From Chaetorhynchus papuensis (Eukaryota; Chordata; Aves; Passeriformes; Rhipiduridae), in assembly GCA_013396525.1 (NCBI GenBank), contig VWYX01000275.1:745613-809612 (forward strand): a stretch of 64,000 nt of DNA. The letters are read 5' to 3'. The notes under the pieces are model-generated. The model did no database searches. It saw nothing but the letters and a program-made list of their open reading frames with translations, and had not been told where the DNA came from. A program made the translations under genes and the position numbers. This document shows positions 27,701 to 42,700 of the stretch, piece by piece (the first letter of the stretch is position 1; each line of letters starts with the position of its first letter).

Positions 27701-30700
27701 TCTAGTGCCTGCATGCTGCAATTCTAGCCCTTTCCATGTAACCTTTCAAGTGCAGTAATTCTGGAGTGAATTTTCAATGTAGCTTGTAAATGTAGCTAAA
27801 CTATTCCCCGTATTTAATGGAGCACAATGTATTGTCTGTAGCATCTTCTGTAAAACAGGAGCAATTCAGTGTGAAATGTGACAGGAGAGAATTCCTGGGC
27901 ACTTTTCTTTTAACCTTGTTATGACCTCAGCCCTAACCCTACTCACAGTTGTGTCTCCATCAATGACAAGAGCACACAAATTGTCCAAATCAATTTTTTT
28001 TTTGTTCTATTCAAATACTTCTGGCAGTGATGGTACATTTGCTCAGCAGTAGCACCTGGGAGTTGTGACAAGGAAAGGGAATGTGTTTCAGACAAGTCAG
28101 AAACAGCAGTAAGCAGCTGGATATACACAATCAGATTCTCCTCAGCTACAATATTCAGACAAATATCAATCTGAATCTTTAACTGAAGAGGGTGCTTTAG
28201 TTTCACATTATCTGATCACCAAAGTGAACACTTCTGATGGAATTTTCTTCCTGTCACCTATAGGCAACAGTTAAATGGCCTTTGAAAGTTTTAGTGCTGA
28301 ACAGATTGGCCTTAAGATGGTCAGAATCTCTCCAGAAGAACTTCTTCCATTTTTGAGGAGTGTCTGCTGATGGTGCTACAGTTGCTGCCACATACACCAT
28401 CTGTGTCTTGCGTCCTGGTTATAGTGTGTGAAGGATAGAAAAGGAGCAAGGTGTGCTTATTCCATTTTCATCCAGGGAAGGCCAGGGAGCTACAGCCGAG
28501 TCACTGTTGACTTTCTTACCAAGTTCATGTGAGACCAGGAAAAAAAAAAAAAGAGCCTTTGGAAATGGGCATTTTATTTCAGACACACTATAGGCTATGT
28601 TACCAGGAAAATTAAGTAAACTATGGGGAGCTGGTTGTGGATTTTCTTGTCCCAGTCAAAACTGATGATGGGACAACCTAGTTTTAGTAGGAAAGCTTTC
28701 TTAACTCAAGATAAAAATATAATGGAAAACAAAAAGGAAAACATCTGACGGAAAGAAGAAAAAAGGCCCTAAAATGGTAAAAAGGCCCGTAAAACTCATC
28801 TATATGGTATTTCTGATTCTACTTCAGGCAAATTGTTGACTTGAGCTTCATTTTAGATGAGTACCCTAAGCAGTCCTATTAAGTTGGGTGCATTTGTCTC
28901 CCTTTCTCTCATCTCTCCCTTTCATATAATGGTACAGAATGTGGAATTCTATCCTGGGGAGATCTTGGGGAAAACATTTGTCTCCTTTATGTGCACAGCT
29001 GCATCAGCTCACTTGCCACATCACTCTGGCTATGGCAGAAGCCTGGCTGAAAAGTGGACATGCAGATTCCTTGTACCCTTGTAAGAGCTGACATTTTTGA
29101 ACATGTTAAAGGAAAACATTTAATTCAAATTAAAATATTAAAATGGCTGTGTACAGGTGATCAAAGGGCATGATTGTGTTGGATGAGGACAAGTTCTTAT
29201 CCCTGAAGAGTAGAAGAGAGGAACCTATCTGAAACTAACCCATGGCACATGTTAGGCCCCGTATATTCATGGCAGTCCTTGTCCTCTTTATTGGTTGGAA
29301 AGCTCAGCAGCTGCTGAAGGCCTGTCCAAGCAACAGGAAATTAAGGTATCCTTATTTTCATTAGAGTACTGAGGTATTTTAGAGTGAAGGACAGCAGTTC
29401 TCATTAAAGTGATGTAAGACACAGCATCCCCGATAAAACACTGAGGCTATATTTCAAGAAGTTTTATCTCTAACATTTGCAAGCTCCTCTATTTTTGAGA
29501 GTTTCCAGGCTGGACACGATTCTTTATATGCCACTGATTTTAAAAAAAAACCTTGCTAAATTAATCTATTAATCTTTTCAGCACCGGAATAACAATTAGC
29601 ACTAGACTATTCTACATCAGTACATCCAAAACATTTTTCAGTGATTGCGTTTCCCAATCCCCTTGCAAGTGCATCAAACAGGTCAGAAATAGCTATAAGA
29701 TAATCAAGGAAAAGTTTACAGTACAGATGCAGTGATGAGTAGGAAGCTGTAAACTGAGACCTCATCTGTGCTATGCTCTTTTTTCAATCTCTCTCTCCAT
29801 TCTTTTAGTTAATAATGTCTTTACCTGGAAGCCTTTCTCATTTGCTGCCCATGCTTTTGATCCTAAATAGAAAAATGTGGAGTTGGTGACAGAATCTTTG
29901 AAGCTGTTTTCCTCTTCCTTGCTCTTCTTCCTATGTATGACATGCAGGCATATAAACAATGACTTTTTAAATGATTTGCTGGAGCATAGTGAAAGGATGG
30001 GTATTAATGGAACTTCGTAAGGTGCTTTTCTAACATAGCGATTGTGCTCCAAACAATAAAAGCAATGTTAATAGCAGTATCTAAACAACAGCAGCAGCAA
30101 TAGTAGGGACTCCCACAGCATTCTGCCTGCCTAACACCCCTCCTTACTTTCCTAAAAATAAATCAGATATATGGAGGGGCTCCTAGGATGCTTTTTCAGA
30201 TTAACTGTCCACAGCTCTTCTTTCCTGCTATCATGTCTCTCTGGCACGAGCATGTCTTGCAAGCAAAGTTGCCAGGCAGTTAACTCTTGTCAGGCTCAGC
30301 TGACACTTTTATAAAGAAAACTCAGAAGAAAATATAACAAAAAGGGGGAAAAAAACCCTCCAAAGTCTCTGATCGCAAAACAAAAGTGAGATACACAAAT
30401 CAAGTAAGACTGCTTTATTCCTGAAAGAGAGGTCCTCAGAAATCAGACAGAGAACAGAGGTATAAAGCAAAGTGGTAAAAAACAAGCACAGTGTCCTTAC
30501 TATTTCACTGCTGTTCTTTGCTGTTAATGCCTTCTACAATTGATATAAATAAATAAAATTTGTGGGGTGGGCAGCAGGTAGTAATTCTTATTATTTTTGT
30601 TTAAATGTTCCACATCATTGGCTTCATACTGAACACCGAGGTATTCTAGCAGGCACTGTGACTTTCAGGAGGCTGTTAGTAAAGTCAGGTTCAATTCCAG

Positions 30701-33700
30701 AATCCCTTCGTGTTTAGGAGTGCTGGGATCTGGCATTTGGTTTCTGCTCAGTGTCTTACCCTGTTACTTAGAAATACCTGAGCATTAACTTCTCAAAAGC
30801 GTTTTGACAGAACTGCCCATCTTCTGTCAGTTGGAACAAAGACCTTGAATGAGAAAGAGCAAGAAGGAACTGTATTAGTCCCAAATAAGAAAACAATGTC
30901 ACAAAGTCAAGGGTTTTTTAGTGCCACTGAGAGAGCTGTTGAGCTGATGTTGCCAGTTGTCCACAAAGTCCTAAAAATAGCAGTAAAAGGGCTTTAGGAG
31001 AGCGTGCAGTCTGGAGCTGCATAATGAAACGGAGAAAAAAATTGATTTTTCTGGTTGCAGTGGTTTTTCTGATACTCCTTACATTTAGGTGGCCTTGGTC
31101 TGTGGGGAGAGTTGAAAAATGTTTAGAAGAAAGTCTTTATGCTGAAGGAGGGGAACCAGCCATGAGGAGAAATACATTAAGTTCAGCTTGTGGTTTATCA
31201 TTCTTCACTGGGGGCTGCTGAGTGTAGCAGCACTGAAAAGACAATATTTGCTGTAAGTTAAATATAGATAACAAACCAAGAAGTTATGCCAATATTAGAT
31301 TAATGTATCGTTTCCTTCAGAATATGAAATTCTTAGTAAAGTAAAGGTCATCCTTTATTCCAGAGATTTGTTTTTTAGATTCTGAGCTGTTAAGTCTCTA
31401 AATCAAGGGATATGTTTATTCCAGGAGCACAGGCTTGTGCAAGTGATAGTAGCATAGCAGTGTACCTACTTCGTGGATTAGGAGAGAGCTTGAAACAGAG
31501 CAGAGAACTCTCACTCTCCCAGATACTTACAGAAAGGAACCGGGTGCTTCACATCAGGACTTAAACCTTCCCTTTTGCAGCTTCAGATTAAGTGTTTGAG
31601 TACTTCATTGTGTGTGTTAATAGTCAAGAAGAAGTGCAGAGGCTGTGTTGGCAGGCCTGTGTTGTGGACAGCGATGTAGCTGCCTTTTACCAAATGTGGA
31701 ACTCCTTTTCAACATAGAAAGGGAAATTCTGAGGTGATTGAATCAAGTTCTAGTGTGATCAGTCTGACAGAAACTGCTTGTTTTGTCTGCAGAAGGGTGG
31801 TTTGTATCCACGCTACATGCTAGATTTGAAATTATCTCCTCTTGACATGTTCTGACAGAATGGAATTCAAACTAAGCAGCAAAGAAATACGTTTTGCAGT
31901 AAGTATTCCTGTACCCACAGCTGAATGATAATCGTGTAACAAGGGAGCTCCAAAAATATTTTAATCTGAAACATTTTAATCTTTAATCCCTGGTAGCTGT
32001 GGATAGCTGAAGAGAAGCAAAATTTAGCAGCAGAGTGGAAAAATCTGTTTTATTTTCAAATTCAACAAGACAGTTTCTGTTAGATTAGTATTAACTTTAG
32101 ATTTATATGAAGTGTTTAGCAACTGTTTCACTCAGGTTTCTCAGAACTACACATTTGTTGTACGGAATGCAGTTTGAATTGTTCAGTGTAAAATGAGCTG
32201 TTGCAAAAGAGGGATTCAGAGACATTATGTGGAAAACATCACTTTGGAGTACACATATTTTTCAAAGCGGTGTGGCTACGTGTTGTGATTTTATAATGGA
32301 TAGGTTCCTTAAGGTCCAAGGTCCTGAAGTCTTTTGAGTATGTAAGAATCTCATTTAAACAAAAAGCTTCATGTTGTCATGCCTGAAATTTAGAGATTGG
32401 TATAAATGTATCTCAAAGGCTTAGAAAGCAGCTAAGAAAATTAATCTATGAGTTACTATTTTATTCAAGTGGGATTAATTTTCAGTCTCAAATCATAGAA
32501 GATTTCATGTTGACAATTCTGCTAAGGCATAAATACTTCACAGCAGAATTAGACTTTTTACTAGTAGAATCTCCCAATAAAAGTGCTTCAGTAGTATCCA
32601 GAGAGAACATTCGGGAGTATCCAAAAAACATCTGAGACAGACAAGCTGATGCAACAAACCACTTTGGATTTTTGTGTAATTTGACAGGATTTAACATATG
32701 AAACCAGTTTAAAATTTCGGTCTTGATCATGTGTCTTTATCCATTAATGCTGTCAGACTGTGAATTTAAATGTGTACTTTTTGTCCTAATGAATGAGTTT
32801 AGTTTCTGTTTGTTTCATTTCAAGTTGCTACATTCTTCCCTGCTGCTTTTAAAGAAAAGATAAGCTATTGCCAGAACTGGTAAAAAAAACTTACAAAAAT
32901 GTGTTTGATAAAAGATTTCTGAGTTTCTTGACACACGGAGTGCACAGAGGGGAAGACCATGTCTCTCATGGGAACAGTGCAGAGAAAGTTTTCCAATTTT
33001 GAATAATGATGTTACAGAAGTATTGTAACTTTTGAGTTATTTCATAAGTTATTAGTGTTCCTTCAACTTTTTTGAGTGGCTGTGCCAGCAGCTGCTTGAG
33101 GATTCGAAGCAAGGGGCCTGTGTGTGTATGTGGAGATGAAGCACAGGAGTTTGTCACAGGCTCTCAGCTGACGTGACGGGCAGTGACATCTCACGTCATG
33201 GATCAGCCACATCGTGTTATGTGACTTCCAGCTAACACAACACAGCAGGAGCTGCACAGTGACAAACACAACCCAACATGACATATCCATGGGAAAATTG
33301 GCACAAAAAGCTTTCTAAAGTTGAGTTTCAGGGGTGCATTTATTCGTCTCCAGAATGCTCTAGAGAAAGCTGCGAAGCAGTGTACTGGAAAAGGGAGTAA
33401 TACAGTGACAGGATTAGTAAAGCAACTTTAATTCAGTGTACAATCAGGAAGAAAACATATGTATGTAGCAATTCGGGAGAGTGTTTTTGTTGTGTGGGTT
33501 CTTGCGAATTTCTTTCTTTTGAAAGGTAGCTCTCAGGGAGAGCAGTCATTCCAGGTCACTGATTATTTTTATCTTCAGCCATGCTAAGAGCTGTATAGGC
33601 TTCAGGTTACAGCTGTAAGTTAATATATTTTGAATTTAGCTTGTTGGTTGCCTTGGTAAATCTTGAGCTCTGCTAATATAAACTCTTAGCTTTTTTCTGC

Positions 33701-33905
33701 TTTGCTTGCAGATCAGAATGACCCCTTTTTGTGCTTATTTCCAATAGTCTTATTCTTCTCTGAAACGATCTTCTGTCCCATTCTGGGTACTCTCATCCTG
33801 ATTTCAAATGTCCACAGAAAATAGAGTCTGCAATTAAAACTCTGAGATGAATTAATTTATCTCTATTTGCTTATTATTTGTCATAAATGGGTGAATAGCC
33901 TTTAC

Positions 33906-33960
33906 TTTCAACATTTTCTGTAAAGGCACAATAACATTTCAACATTTTCTATAAAAGCAA
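33906..33960. repeat. direct repeat, 31-bp period
   Basis: TTTCAACATTTTCT and the bases after it occur at 33906 and again at 33937. The two 23-base copies differ at two positions (TGTAAAGG versus TATAAAAG). It is a small local duplication. Confidence 0.85.
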
Positions 33961-36900
33961 ATTTGGGGTCAGTAAAATTCAGCACGTACATGCACACAGA
34001 CCTTGTGCACACTCACACGCACAGACTAATGTTGAGGTTAAAAAGAATCTCACATTTGGACAACTCTCAGCAGTTTTACCAGCATGACATCTGAAATTTC
34101 ACGTGGATGCAGTATGTCCTGCTACTACTTTTCCTGTGCTGTTGTCCTCACCCCAAATGATTGTGGTTCAGTGTTGGGTGGAAGGATTCCTGTGATGGAA
34201 TCTTTTGGGACTCACTTTGTAAATTGCTCTGGGCTCAAGCAGAGCAAAATAATGCTGTATAAATACATGATATTACTGGTGAAGAGATAAAATTATCTTA
34301 TGCTTACCAAGTGTCTCAGTGTCTTGCCTTTGTCTTGTCTTGATGATAATTAACTGGTGACATACACACTGAGTCAGTGCTCTAGGATTTGTGCCCAGAA
34401 AAAGTCACAGAAACATAGCAGTTTAGTATAGAAGAAAACAATGAAGGGGGCTTTTTCCTTTTTTTTTGATAGGATATAAAAACTGCCCAGAGCTGGCCCT
34501 GTTCAGAAAAAGCAAATCAGTCTCTTCGAATTCTTTTTTTAAGATGTCAAATTCCCTCTCATACACTTCTTTGAAGACAAAGAATGTCTTAACATCTGTA
34601 TTGAAGTCATCATTAAAATAAAAGGAGATCTGTAGACATCAGCTATAAATCATCAAGAAATAGCCCGTGGGTAACCTTTGACACAGTTGAACCTACTTGA
34701 AATGAGCTAGAGCTGGATTCATTGCCTTCAGTGAAGCCAGTAGGTGGACTAAAGGTCTCCTCTCTCTCTGTCTCTCTGTCTCTTACAGTGTTAGCTTCTG
34801 GGAGGTGAAAGTGTTCTGTCTGAGTGATGGAAATGCATTTGGATGTGTTCTTAAATAGACATTTGTTATATGTCTGAAAAGAATAGGTTTGTCTTAATAG
34901 TGTAGTGCTGGGGGATTTGAAAGGTATTTTGTGAGGCAGTTGTCTTCTTTCAGCATTACAAAAACTATTTTAACCAATTGTTTAGGCTTGAGGAACAGCA
35001 TGAAGTAGCTATTGTGTGTAGATGCATGCATGTTCTCCAGAATTAACAGGGAAATGGTAGATAAAAATCTGCCTGATTTTACATAATAGAGCTTTGGCAT
35101 TCCTGTGATCTGACTTCAAATTCCTGCTGAGTTTCTACAGTGTGACAAAAATACTAGTTTGCAGTTGTTAATTTTAATTTCTAAGATGCAAGGTTTTAAA
35201 AGGAGCTCAAAGTATTCAGCATCTCATGGGGACAAACTATGAGTCTTACTAATGAATCCAGCAATTAGTGGTTCATTGTGCCTGCCAGCAGTTTGGCCCC
35301 AATACTGGTCCTGATGGTGATTTCATTTCTGCTGGTGTGAATCAGGAATAGGATCTGAAGTCTGTGCACCAAGGGGGACTGAATTCTTCTTCAGCACGCT
35401 TCTGCTTGTATTCTGCATTCAGCAGCAAATAATAGAAATAGGTAGGGTCAATAGGTATATATATAACTAGATATATAGAGAGAGGTAAATAAACATATAA
35501 CATCAATAGTACTTACTAAACTTAAAGAGTTGCAAATGGTGGTGTCTCCATGCAGTTTCATAATCATGTCTGATGTATGCCCAGTTTGCATAGAATAAAC
35601 CCGTTTTCGTAGATGAAAGGTTGTATTGTCTCCAATTTCGTAAGAGAATTGAGCCAAAGAGGTCACCCTTTGCTTTCTGTAGCTGTGTGCTCTTGTGCAA
35701 AACACTAGAATTTATATTTCTTGATATTTTATGATAACCTCACAAAGATGTTAGTGGCCATGTACAGAAGGTTAGATGAGGAGTGACTCACTCAAATTCA
35801 CAGAGAAAGTTTGTTTGAAAGTCAGGAACTGAACCTGAATCTCTTTGGCATGACCTAAGGAGTCAGCAATTTAAAAAGGCATGACTGCAACAATTCTCAA
35901 CCATTCCCAACAGGTGTTCTTTCAAGTAGCTGACCCCACGTGTCGGGTCATGGATGGGGTATAAATATTAAACAAATTCTTCTATGAATGCAGTATTTAC
36001 TGAAGGAGTATGTGTTGGCTTTGAACATTCCCTACCGTACCTTAAACTCCCTCCAGTTTGTGCAACCGCTGATTAGATTTCATCTTGCTGCTAAAAGGAG
36101 GTGAAACATAAAGATATCCAGCAAGACTGGGTTGTAAAATCGTTTTGATTTCAGTGATCTAGGATGTTGTTAATAGCATGCAAGCATTAAAGACAGATGA
36201 GCTTTGCGTTGATAGTTTTCCTTTGAAAAGCTATTAGTTGGAAAAACAAATTGTCAAGCAGGTCATATCTACAGTTGCAAAACATATTTTGACATTTTTG
36301 TTGCAGTTGTGTGTATCTATAAATAAATACAGTGTATGTTATCTTTTCACTACATATTCATAGGGCTGTATTTGCTGCCTCTCTTAGTGAAAAATCTACC
36401 TAGGCTACATAGAGATATCCAAAGTCAGAGAAAGCACAGGTGTTTTTTGAAAAGGAATTTCTTAGCCCCCTGCCAGTTGTCCAAGCTGTTTGAAATCTCT
36501 TTTCTTTCAAGGTCTTTGGACTTGTTTCTTCTAAAGTTTTCAACAGCTGGGTTTTGGGGGGGGTTTGTTTTGTCTTTTTTTCCCCTGAATCTTAGCAACT
36601 ATGCAGCATCTTTGCCTCTCCTGTCTGACCACGGCAGGAGGAGGGGTCTGTTGCTAATTTGTTTTGATATGGTTCGCTTTGGTCTGTATTCTTTTTGAAA
36701 TTAATTCCTTTTGCAGGTGTGGGGTTAGAGGTGGTGGTGTGCTCCCAGCGAAGGTGTCATCCACCACAGAGAGGAGGTGGGAGGCTTTGATCAGTGTGGC
36801 TTCTGTTTTCTTGTTGTTCATTTAAAATGTTCCAGTTTGTAATGCTGTTTGGCTTTGCAGGTCCTTGTTTTATTTCCTTCCAAGTCTTTCCCCATCCTTT

Positions 36901-37127
36901 CAGGTTTTGTTGTTTTTATTGCTGTTCATTCTGCGTAACATTTACTGGGGATTATTCGTTGGAAGGTGGTGACTCGAGGTTCTGTTTAGGCAGTAACAAA
37001 ATCCAGTCCAATGTCTATTTCCATTTTTGAAACAGACTGGTCATAGGTGGGAGAGGCACAATAAGGACACAACTCCACATGTTCAGCCTTCTGGGTTTTA
37101 TTGGGACAGATTTATGCAGAAAGGATT

Positions 37128-37165
37128 AAAAAAAAAAAAAAACAAAAAAAAAAAAAAACAAAAAA
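37128..37165. repeat. poly-A tract with C interruptions
   Basis: A nearly uninterrupted A run of about 38 bases is broken by two single Cs. No processed-gene copy or SINE body is recognisable immediately upstream, so I treat it as low-complexity sequence. Confidence 0.85.
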
Positions 37166-39757
37166 CGGGGGCACAGATCACTACAGTTTCTACCCAGCAC
37201 AACTTCAGAAATACATAACTACAGATCAAACTGTCTGACCTCTGTCTACTTTTTTTGCAACTTCTTATGAAGCAGCTGGACATTTTAGGAGGTTCAGTAC
37301 AGTATCAAAGAAACTCCCAAACTGCTCTGAGGAAGAGTGGCTCTGTTCTTCCTTATGACTCAGCTGTTTACTCACTGTGTGAGATTAGACAAATCAGTTA
37401 GCCACTTCGTGCCTTATTCTTCCCAGTTGTAAAATAAGGCAAAAGCTGTCAGAGTAATTATGAGCTCTAATTACTTAATAATTCCTATGGTACACTGGAG
37501 AAGTGATTTTTTTTTCCCCCCCCCTTGCACTTTACAGGTTGCCAGGTATTTCGGGGGGGGCAGTTAGGGAGAAGCATTCTTCGTAGGAAGAATCCTTTCC
37601 CTTCCTTTCCCCCACAATTTTGTGATCCTCTCTAATGATTTTTACTACATGTAATGTGATTTTCATGGTTAAAATTGTGGAAAAATTGGTTGTCATTTTC
37701 CCCTGCAGATTTGCAACGTCTGCATCAGTCCCTGCTGACCTGTGCCTAAATCACTCCTCCTGCTTAGCCTCTGACTTCAGCCTCTGACCTAAGCGCTTCA
37801 TTAATGGCGTTGTACCAAATAAACAGGTGCAGCAGTGATGTGAGAAATTCAGCTGAACAATAATTAGATGCAAAAAGCTAACAGCAGGACCCAAGGTTGG
37901 CATGAAGTGCAGATGAGGAGAATCCCAAGTGAATAGTCCTTCTGCACTGGCTCATCTTTTATCTTTACTCAACATGGACCCTTCTCATTTCAGGACCAAC
38001 CTGGCAAAATTTGCTCAAAAGCAGCTTCACTGAGGCTTTTTTGTATTATGAGGCTGCTGAGTTAAATTTTCACTCACTTAGACATGCGGAATGGGAAGGA
38101 GATTTTTCATTATGAGGTGCAAGTAAACACTAAAAGCTCTTTGTTCCTGCAGTTTTGTTTCATGCTGTACTGAAAATCCTCCTACTGGGTCCTCAGCAAT
38201 GTGGTGAGCAACTCTCGCCTCTGCTGGTTCCAGTCAAACAGAAGAGCAAATGCCCAGGTAGAAGAATAATAGTGATAGGACTAAGTAATTTACTTCTGTG
38301 TGGATGAAAACTAATGCTTGAAGTTTGGATCTGAATTGGGATAAGCATCCATAAGTCATCAGGTTTCCCTAGAGGTTGTTGTGACTGAAAACTCGTGATC
38401 AAGGAAAATTAGCCTAGAAATCTCATACTGGCTGCTTTCCTCAAACACATTGTGCTATTTGTCTGTGGAGATTACTAACAGTGTTCACAAGGATGGTTGG
38501 GCATTTTGACACTCCAAAGCCAGCCAGAAGCTGCAAGTGTGGTTTGGAGGATGTGTCTCTGAAGATTTGTGAAACTAAACAAATGAATTTTGGGTAAACA
38601 TGTACCAGTCTGTTCATTTTGCTAAGCTGCATGTCCTGGTGTATTCTGCTGGCCAAGCAGCCTGCCTTGTGCTCCACAAGACCCCAAAGGACAAGGTCCC
38701 AGTGCAGTCTTTCCTGAAGACCTTTAGAGAGCTGCTTCTGTGTGCAGAGGTCTGACCAGGTGCTACACAAAAGGAAGGCCTTTAGCCCAGGTCATCACTG
38801 GATATAGCCTTCGAAGAGCAGTTCCATAGCTCTCTCCCCAGACACTGCTTTTAGGCTGCCCTGCAACTGCAACATCCCACTCTTCCATGTCTGAGATGGC
38901 AGGAGGACTAAAATGATCCTAGACTTTTGTATTTTCTCCTCTATTATTTCAGCATCTGTATTCCATGGCTTATAGAATAGGTACTATAGAATAAATGCTG
39001 TGCGTTGCATACAAAGGTTGTGGCGTGGAGGAGAAGGAATCGTCCAGGGCCTGCCATGTTCATAAACAGGTCATTTTGCATGCTTCTCTTTTGTTCTTCC
39101 TGTATCTGTTTGGTAATTCTGCATACAACTTTGGGAAACAATGCTGCAAAATACAAAGCGAAAACCACCCAGCAGCTCTCTGGTTTTTACTGTGACAACG
39201 TGCAGGCCAGACAAAATCAAAGCTTGGGGTTTCCAGGGCAGTAAATTAGTCTTTATGACGGCTGACTTCTTGCCTGGTAACTAGGCTTCCTGTAAAGAAA
39301 AAGGGAAGGGGAGGATGTTAGGGATCTCCCTGAGAGGAAAAGTCCCCAGAAAATATCCTCACTGAGAGTTCCTGGGGTTGCAGAAGAAGACTGGGGGAGA
39401 AGTCCTCTCTGTCCCAGGTGCTACAAAACAGATTCACTTGCTGTGTTCCTGCACCACTTTTCTCTGTGAACAAGAATGGAGACTGTGCAATAATCCTCCT
39501 AGTGTATAAATCAGCCTTTGGGAATAATTTATTCATTGAGTAGTTCCCTATAAGCAGACCAGAGAAGAAAAAGAACATTTTTCACTAGTATAAGTCAGCT
39601 CAGTTTCCCCCTTTGTTTCGAGTCCCATGAAGAAGAGTATTTGGGCAGTATCAGTAAAGTACTAACTTTGGTTGGATAACATGCCCTGAGTCCAGAAAGT
39701 ACCTGCCTTCTGAGAGAAACGCATTCAGGAAAAGATACTCAGCAAACCAACACCATT

Positions 39758-39788
<31 letters not shown>

Positions 39789-39792
39789 AAAA
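39758..39792. repeat. poly-A tract
   Basis: About 35 bases of A with one G. No retroposed sequence is recognisable next to it. Confidence 0.85.
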
Positions 39793-42700
39793 GCTGCTCT
39801 GGGTATAGAAAAAAATCCAGGCAGAGATCTTTCTGCTCCATCAGAGAAGTAGAGTAGAAGTAGAGTTCTGTGCTCTTTGCAGAATCAGAAGGAAAGAACA
39901 CAGTTGTTCCTCATACCTACCCTCATCCTTGTCTTTAGTGCCTTTTCCTTTCTAACCAGAGTCTAGTCATGCCTTCTACATTTGGTGCTGAAACTTGTGG
40001 GCAAAAATACAATAAAGCGACTTCTCTGAACCTGAAGAATAATTCTGTTGAGTTTATTACTGTATCATAACCAAGATACGTGTTTTTATGTCTTGTATCT
40101 GTTTTTCTATATAGTTAGAGAAATTTCCACCTTTGCAGGAAGGGACACATTATTCTTAATCAAAACGCGAGAATGTGGCAGGAGGAGGTACAGCTGCAGA
40201 TGAGCATTATCTAATTCACCCATCCTGTCATGTGAACATCCCTGCTTAATTTAATACAATTATTTAATCAGTGAGGATAATATCAGCAGCATGATTCATT
40301 TATACATGTTTCACAACTGCCTTTACCTCTTGGCTTCTTATTATCACTGCTGATACTTTCACCATGAGTGGCTTCAGAAGAAGGGGAGGGGACGTGAAGG
40401 AAGCTGCCAGTGTCTTTGTATGAGTGTGTGGACAACCATAGTCTTGAGGGACACTGATTCCAGAGGATTTTCTTTGCATCTCTGCTGTTGCACCTCGGTT
40501 TCTTATGTATTTTGGTTAGACATTTTTGGATAAGCAGGAGACTGGATAAGCCACTGAGTGGCTGCATTGTTCAGTGGGCAACAATAGCATCATTGTCTTC
40601 TGCCCCAGACATGCCAGTAAGTGCTCCATATTTTGCATTTCTATTGAAATGAAGATCTCCAGGAAACAGAACCAGGGTGGGGAAATGAGGCTTTGTTTCT
40701 CGTGAGGTGGCAGAGGCAGTCTTTTAGAAACACCCCCCCTCCTTGGCTTCTTATTTCTAACTCATTTGGCTGTAATTTGTACTGTCAAGGTCATTTAAAT
40801 AGGCAGCAAGATGTGACGAATGTGTTCCCAGAGGTCATGAAAAGCCTTTTCAGTAGAGCAGGCTGGGCTGTGCTTATGCCAGGTCATTTAAGCACATTTG
40901 TATTGCCAGTCAGATGATACCCCGAATAGTTCATGATTTTGTAATAAACCCTGCAACCTGGACTTGCAGCACCTGCCACAGTGGGATCCAGCACTTGGAT
41001 TTAAATGACAGTACAATAATTCAGTAACTGTATTTTAATAGTGCACTAATCTTAAAATATGTGAAAAGGAGCGAGATGATCAAATCCTAACAAATTGTCT
41101 GGGTTCTTCACCACCACTCCCCACCCCCACCCCATCCTTTTTTCATTCTCTGAGACTGGTTCATTCATGTGGGCTATCAGTCTTTTATTCAGCTCTTGGT
41201 GTTGAAATAATACCATTTTTAATAAATGGTTTAGACAGTTTCTCAAAATCACATTTTATCCCCTTCTTTTTCCATATCTATTCTCCGTAGAGATGAATTA
41301 ACCTTTTATCCTAGGAGGAAGTAAATAGAGACAGCATGATGGAAAGATTAGAAAAGACATCATTTCAGCCAACTATTTCAAGATTGGTGACTGCGAGTCA
41401 GAATTCCTGGGTCTGTCTGAAGCTCTGCCGCTGTCACTCTATGACTGTGGCCAAATCCCTTCCTTTTCCCTTTCTTTCATTTTTTCCTCCCATGTTAATA
41501 AGCACTTTGGGTTAACCTAGCATTTTACCTTTTCAAAGGACCATACAAACCTTAAAAAAACCGTGTGACCCACACCCAACTTGCCAGCAGCATTTCTGTT
41601 TATGTGTTGCATGTCAGGCACTTAAACTTGCAGATTTTCTGTGTCTAAAGTTTAAAATATGACAGCTTAAAGTTATACTAATCCAGGTTGAGTGAAGCTA
41701 CAAAATACAGGTCTTGAATGTTTTACTTACCCCCCAAATTCTGACGTAGGTGAAGGGTTCTTTCTTTCCTCAAAATACCTAGATACAACCAGGAAAAAAA
41801 ATCTAGAGGAAATCAAGGATTTAAAGTTCCCTGAATTCAAGTTTTGGTTAATGAGTCTTCCAATCCTGGGAAGCAAATCAGTTCTCCCTAAAACAGCAGC
41901 TGTTCTGACACAGCTGTGATACAGGGGATGGGAATCTCTTTTATCAATGCATTGCTTTCTGTGGGTACATTTTATTAGCCCTCCTTCATGTGTTTTTGCT
42001 TATGCTTTATTCTCTACATTTATTTTGTGCATGTGCGTGTGTGTGTTTTGTTTTGTAAGACAAATGTGCTACTGTAAAAGAGGCATTTCATAACCTTTAA
42101 TCAAGATCATATTTTACTTTCATCACATCTGTGTTTATATTATTACAAGCCTTTTGGGTCTTAATGTCCTCTAGTCTCAGCATTAATTGTTTTGGCTGAT
42201 ATATAAATAAACGTTTTACTTTAACTCTTTTAAAAATACTGGCTTGGGAAAAAAACCCACCTTATCAGTGTCATCTTAGAATAGCTGCATTTCAAAAGAA
42301 CACAGGGACCAATCAGTACTTTCTCTAATAAAAACTGAGTGCAGGGAGTAATTCTAGATTCTGTGATCCACTGCATAAAATCAAATCTCCTGGCTGTTGA
42401 AAGATACTATCTACCTGAAGATGCTACATCTGTTTTTTATCTTTTATGTCTCTTACTTGCCCTAGCTGTCTTACACACAGCCCTGGCATAGTTGGGAGAA
42501 TTCTGCTAATCTGTAATGTGGCAGAATGTTAGCTGGGAGATTTTATGGTTAAAAACTAAAGGTAGACTAACACCTAATTCTTCTTGGGGTTACACAGGCT
42601 CAGATCACTAATGAAGACAGTACAGTTCTTGATTTGAGCTGGAAGAGCAGAGGATTTTGAATTTATGGCTGCAGAAAGGGAAAAGAGTTAAATGTTTCAC

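Noticed and set aside
37516..37560. C9 and G8 runs that could pair as a hairpin
   Set aside because: Homopolymer pairing over a 28-nt spacer is weak evidence. Isolated C and G runs recur in the window.
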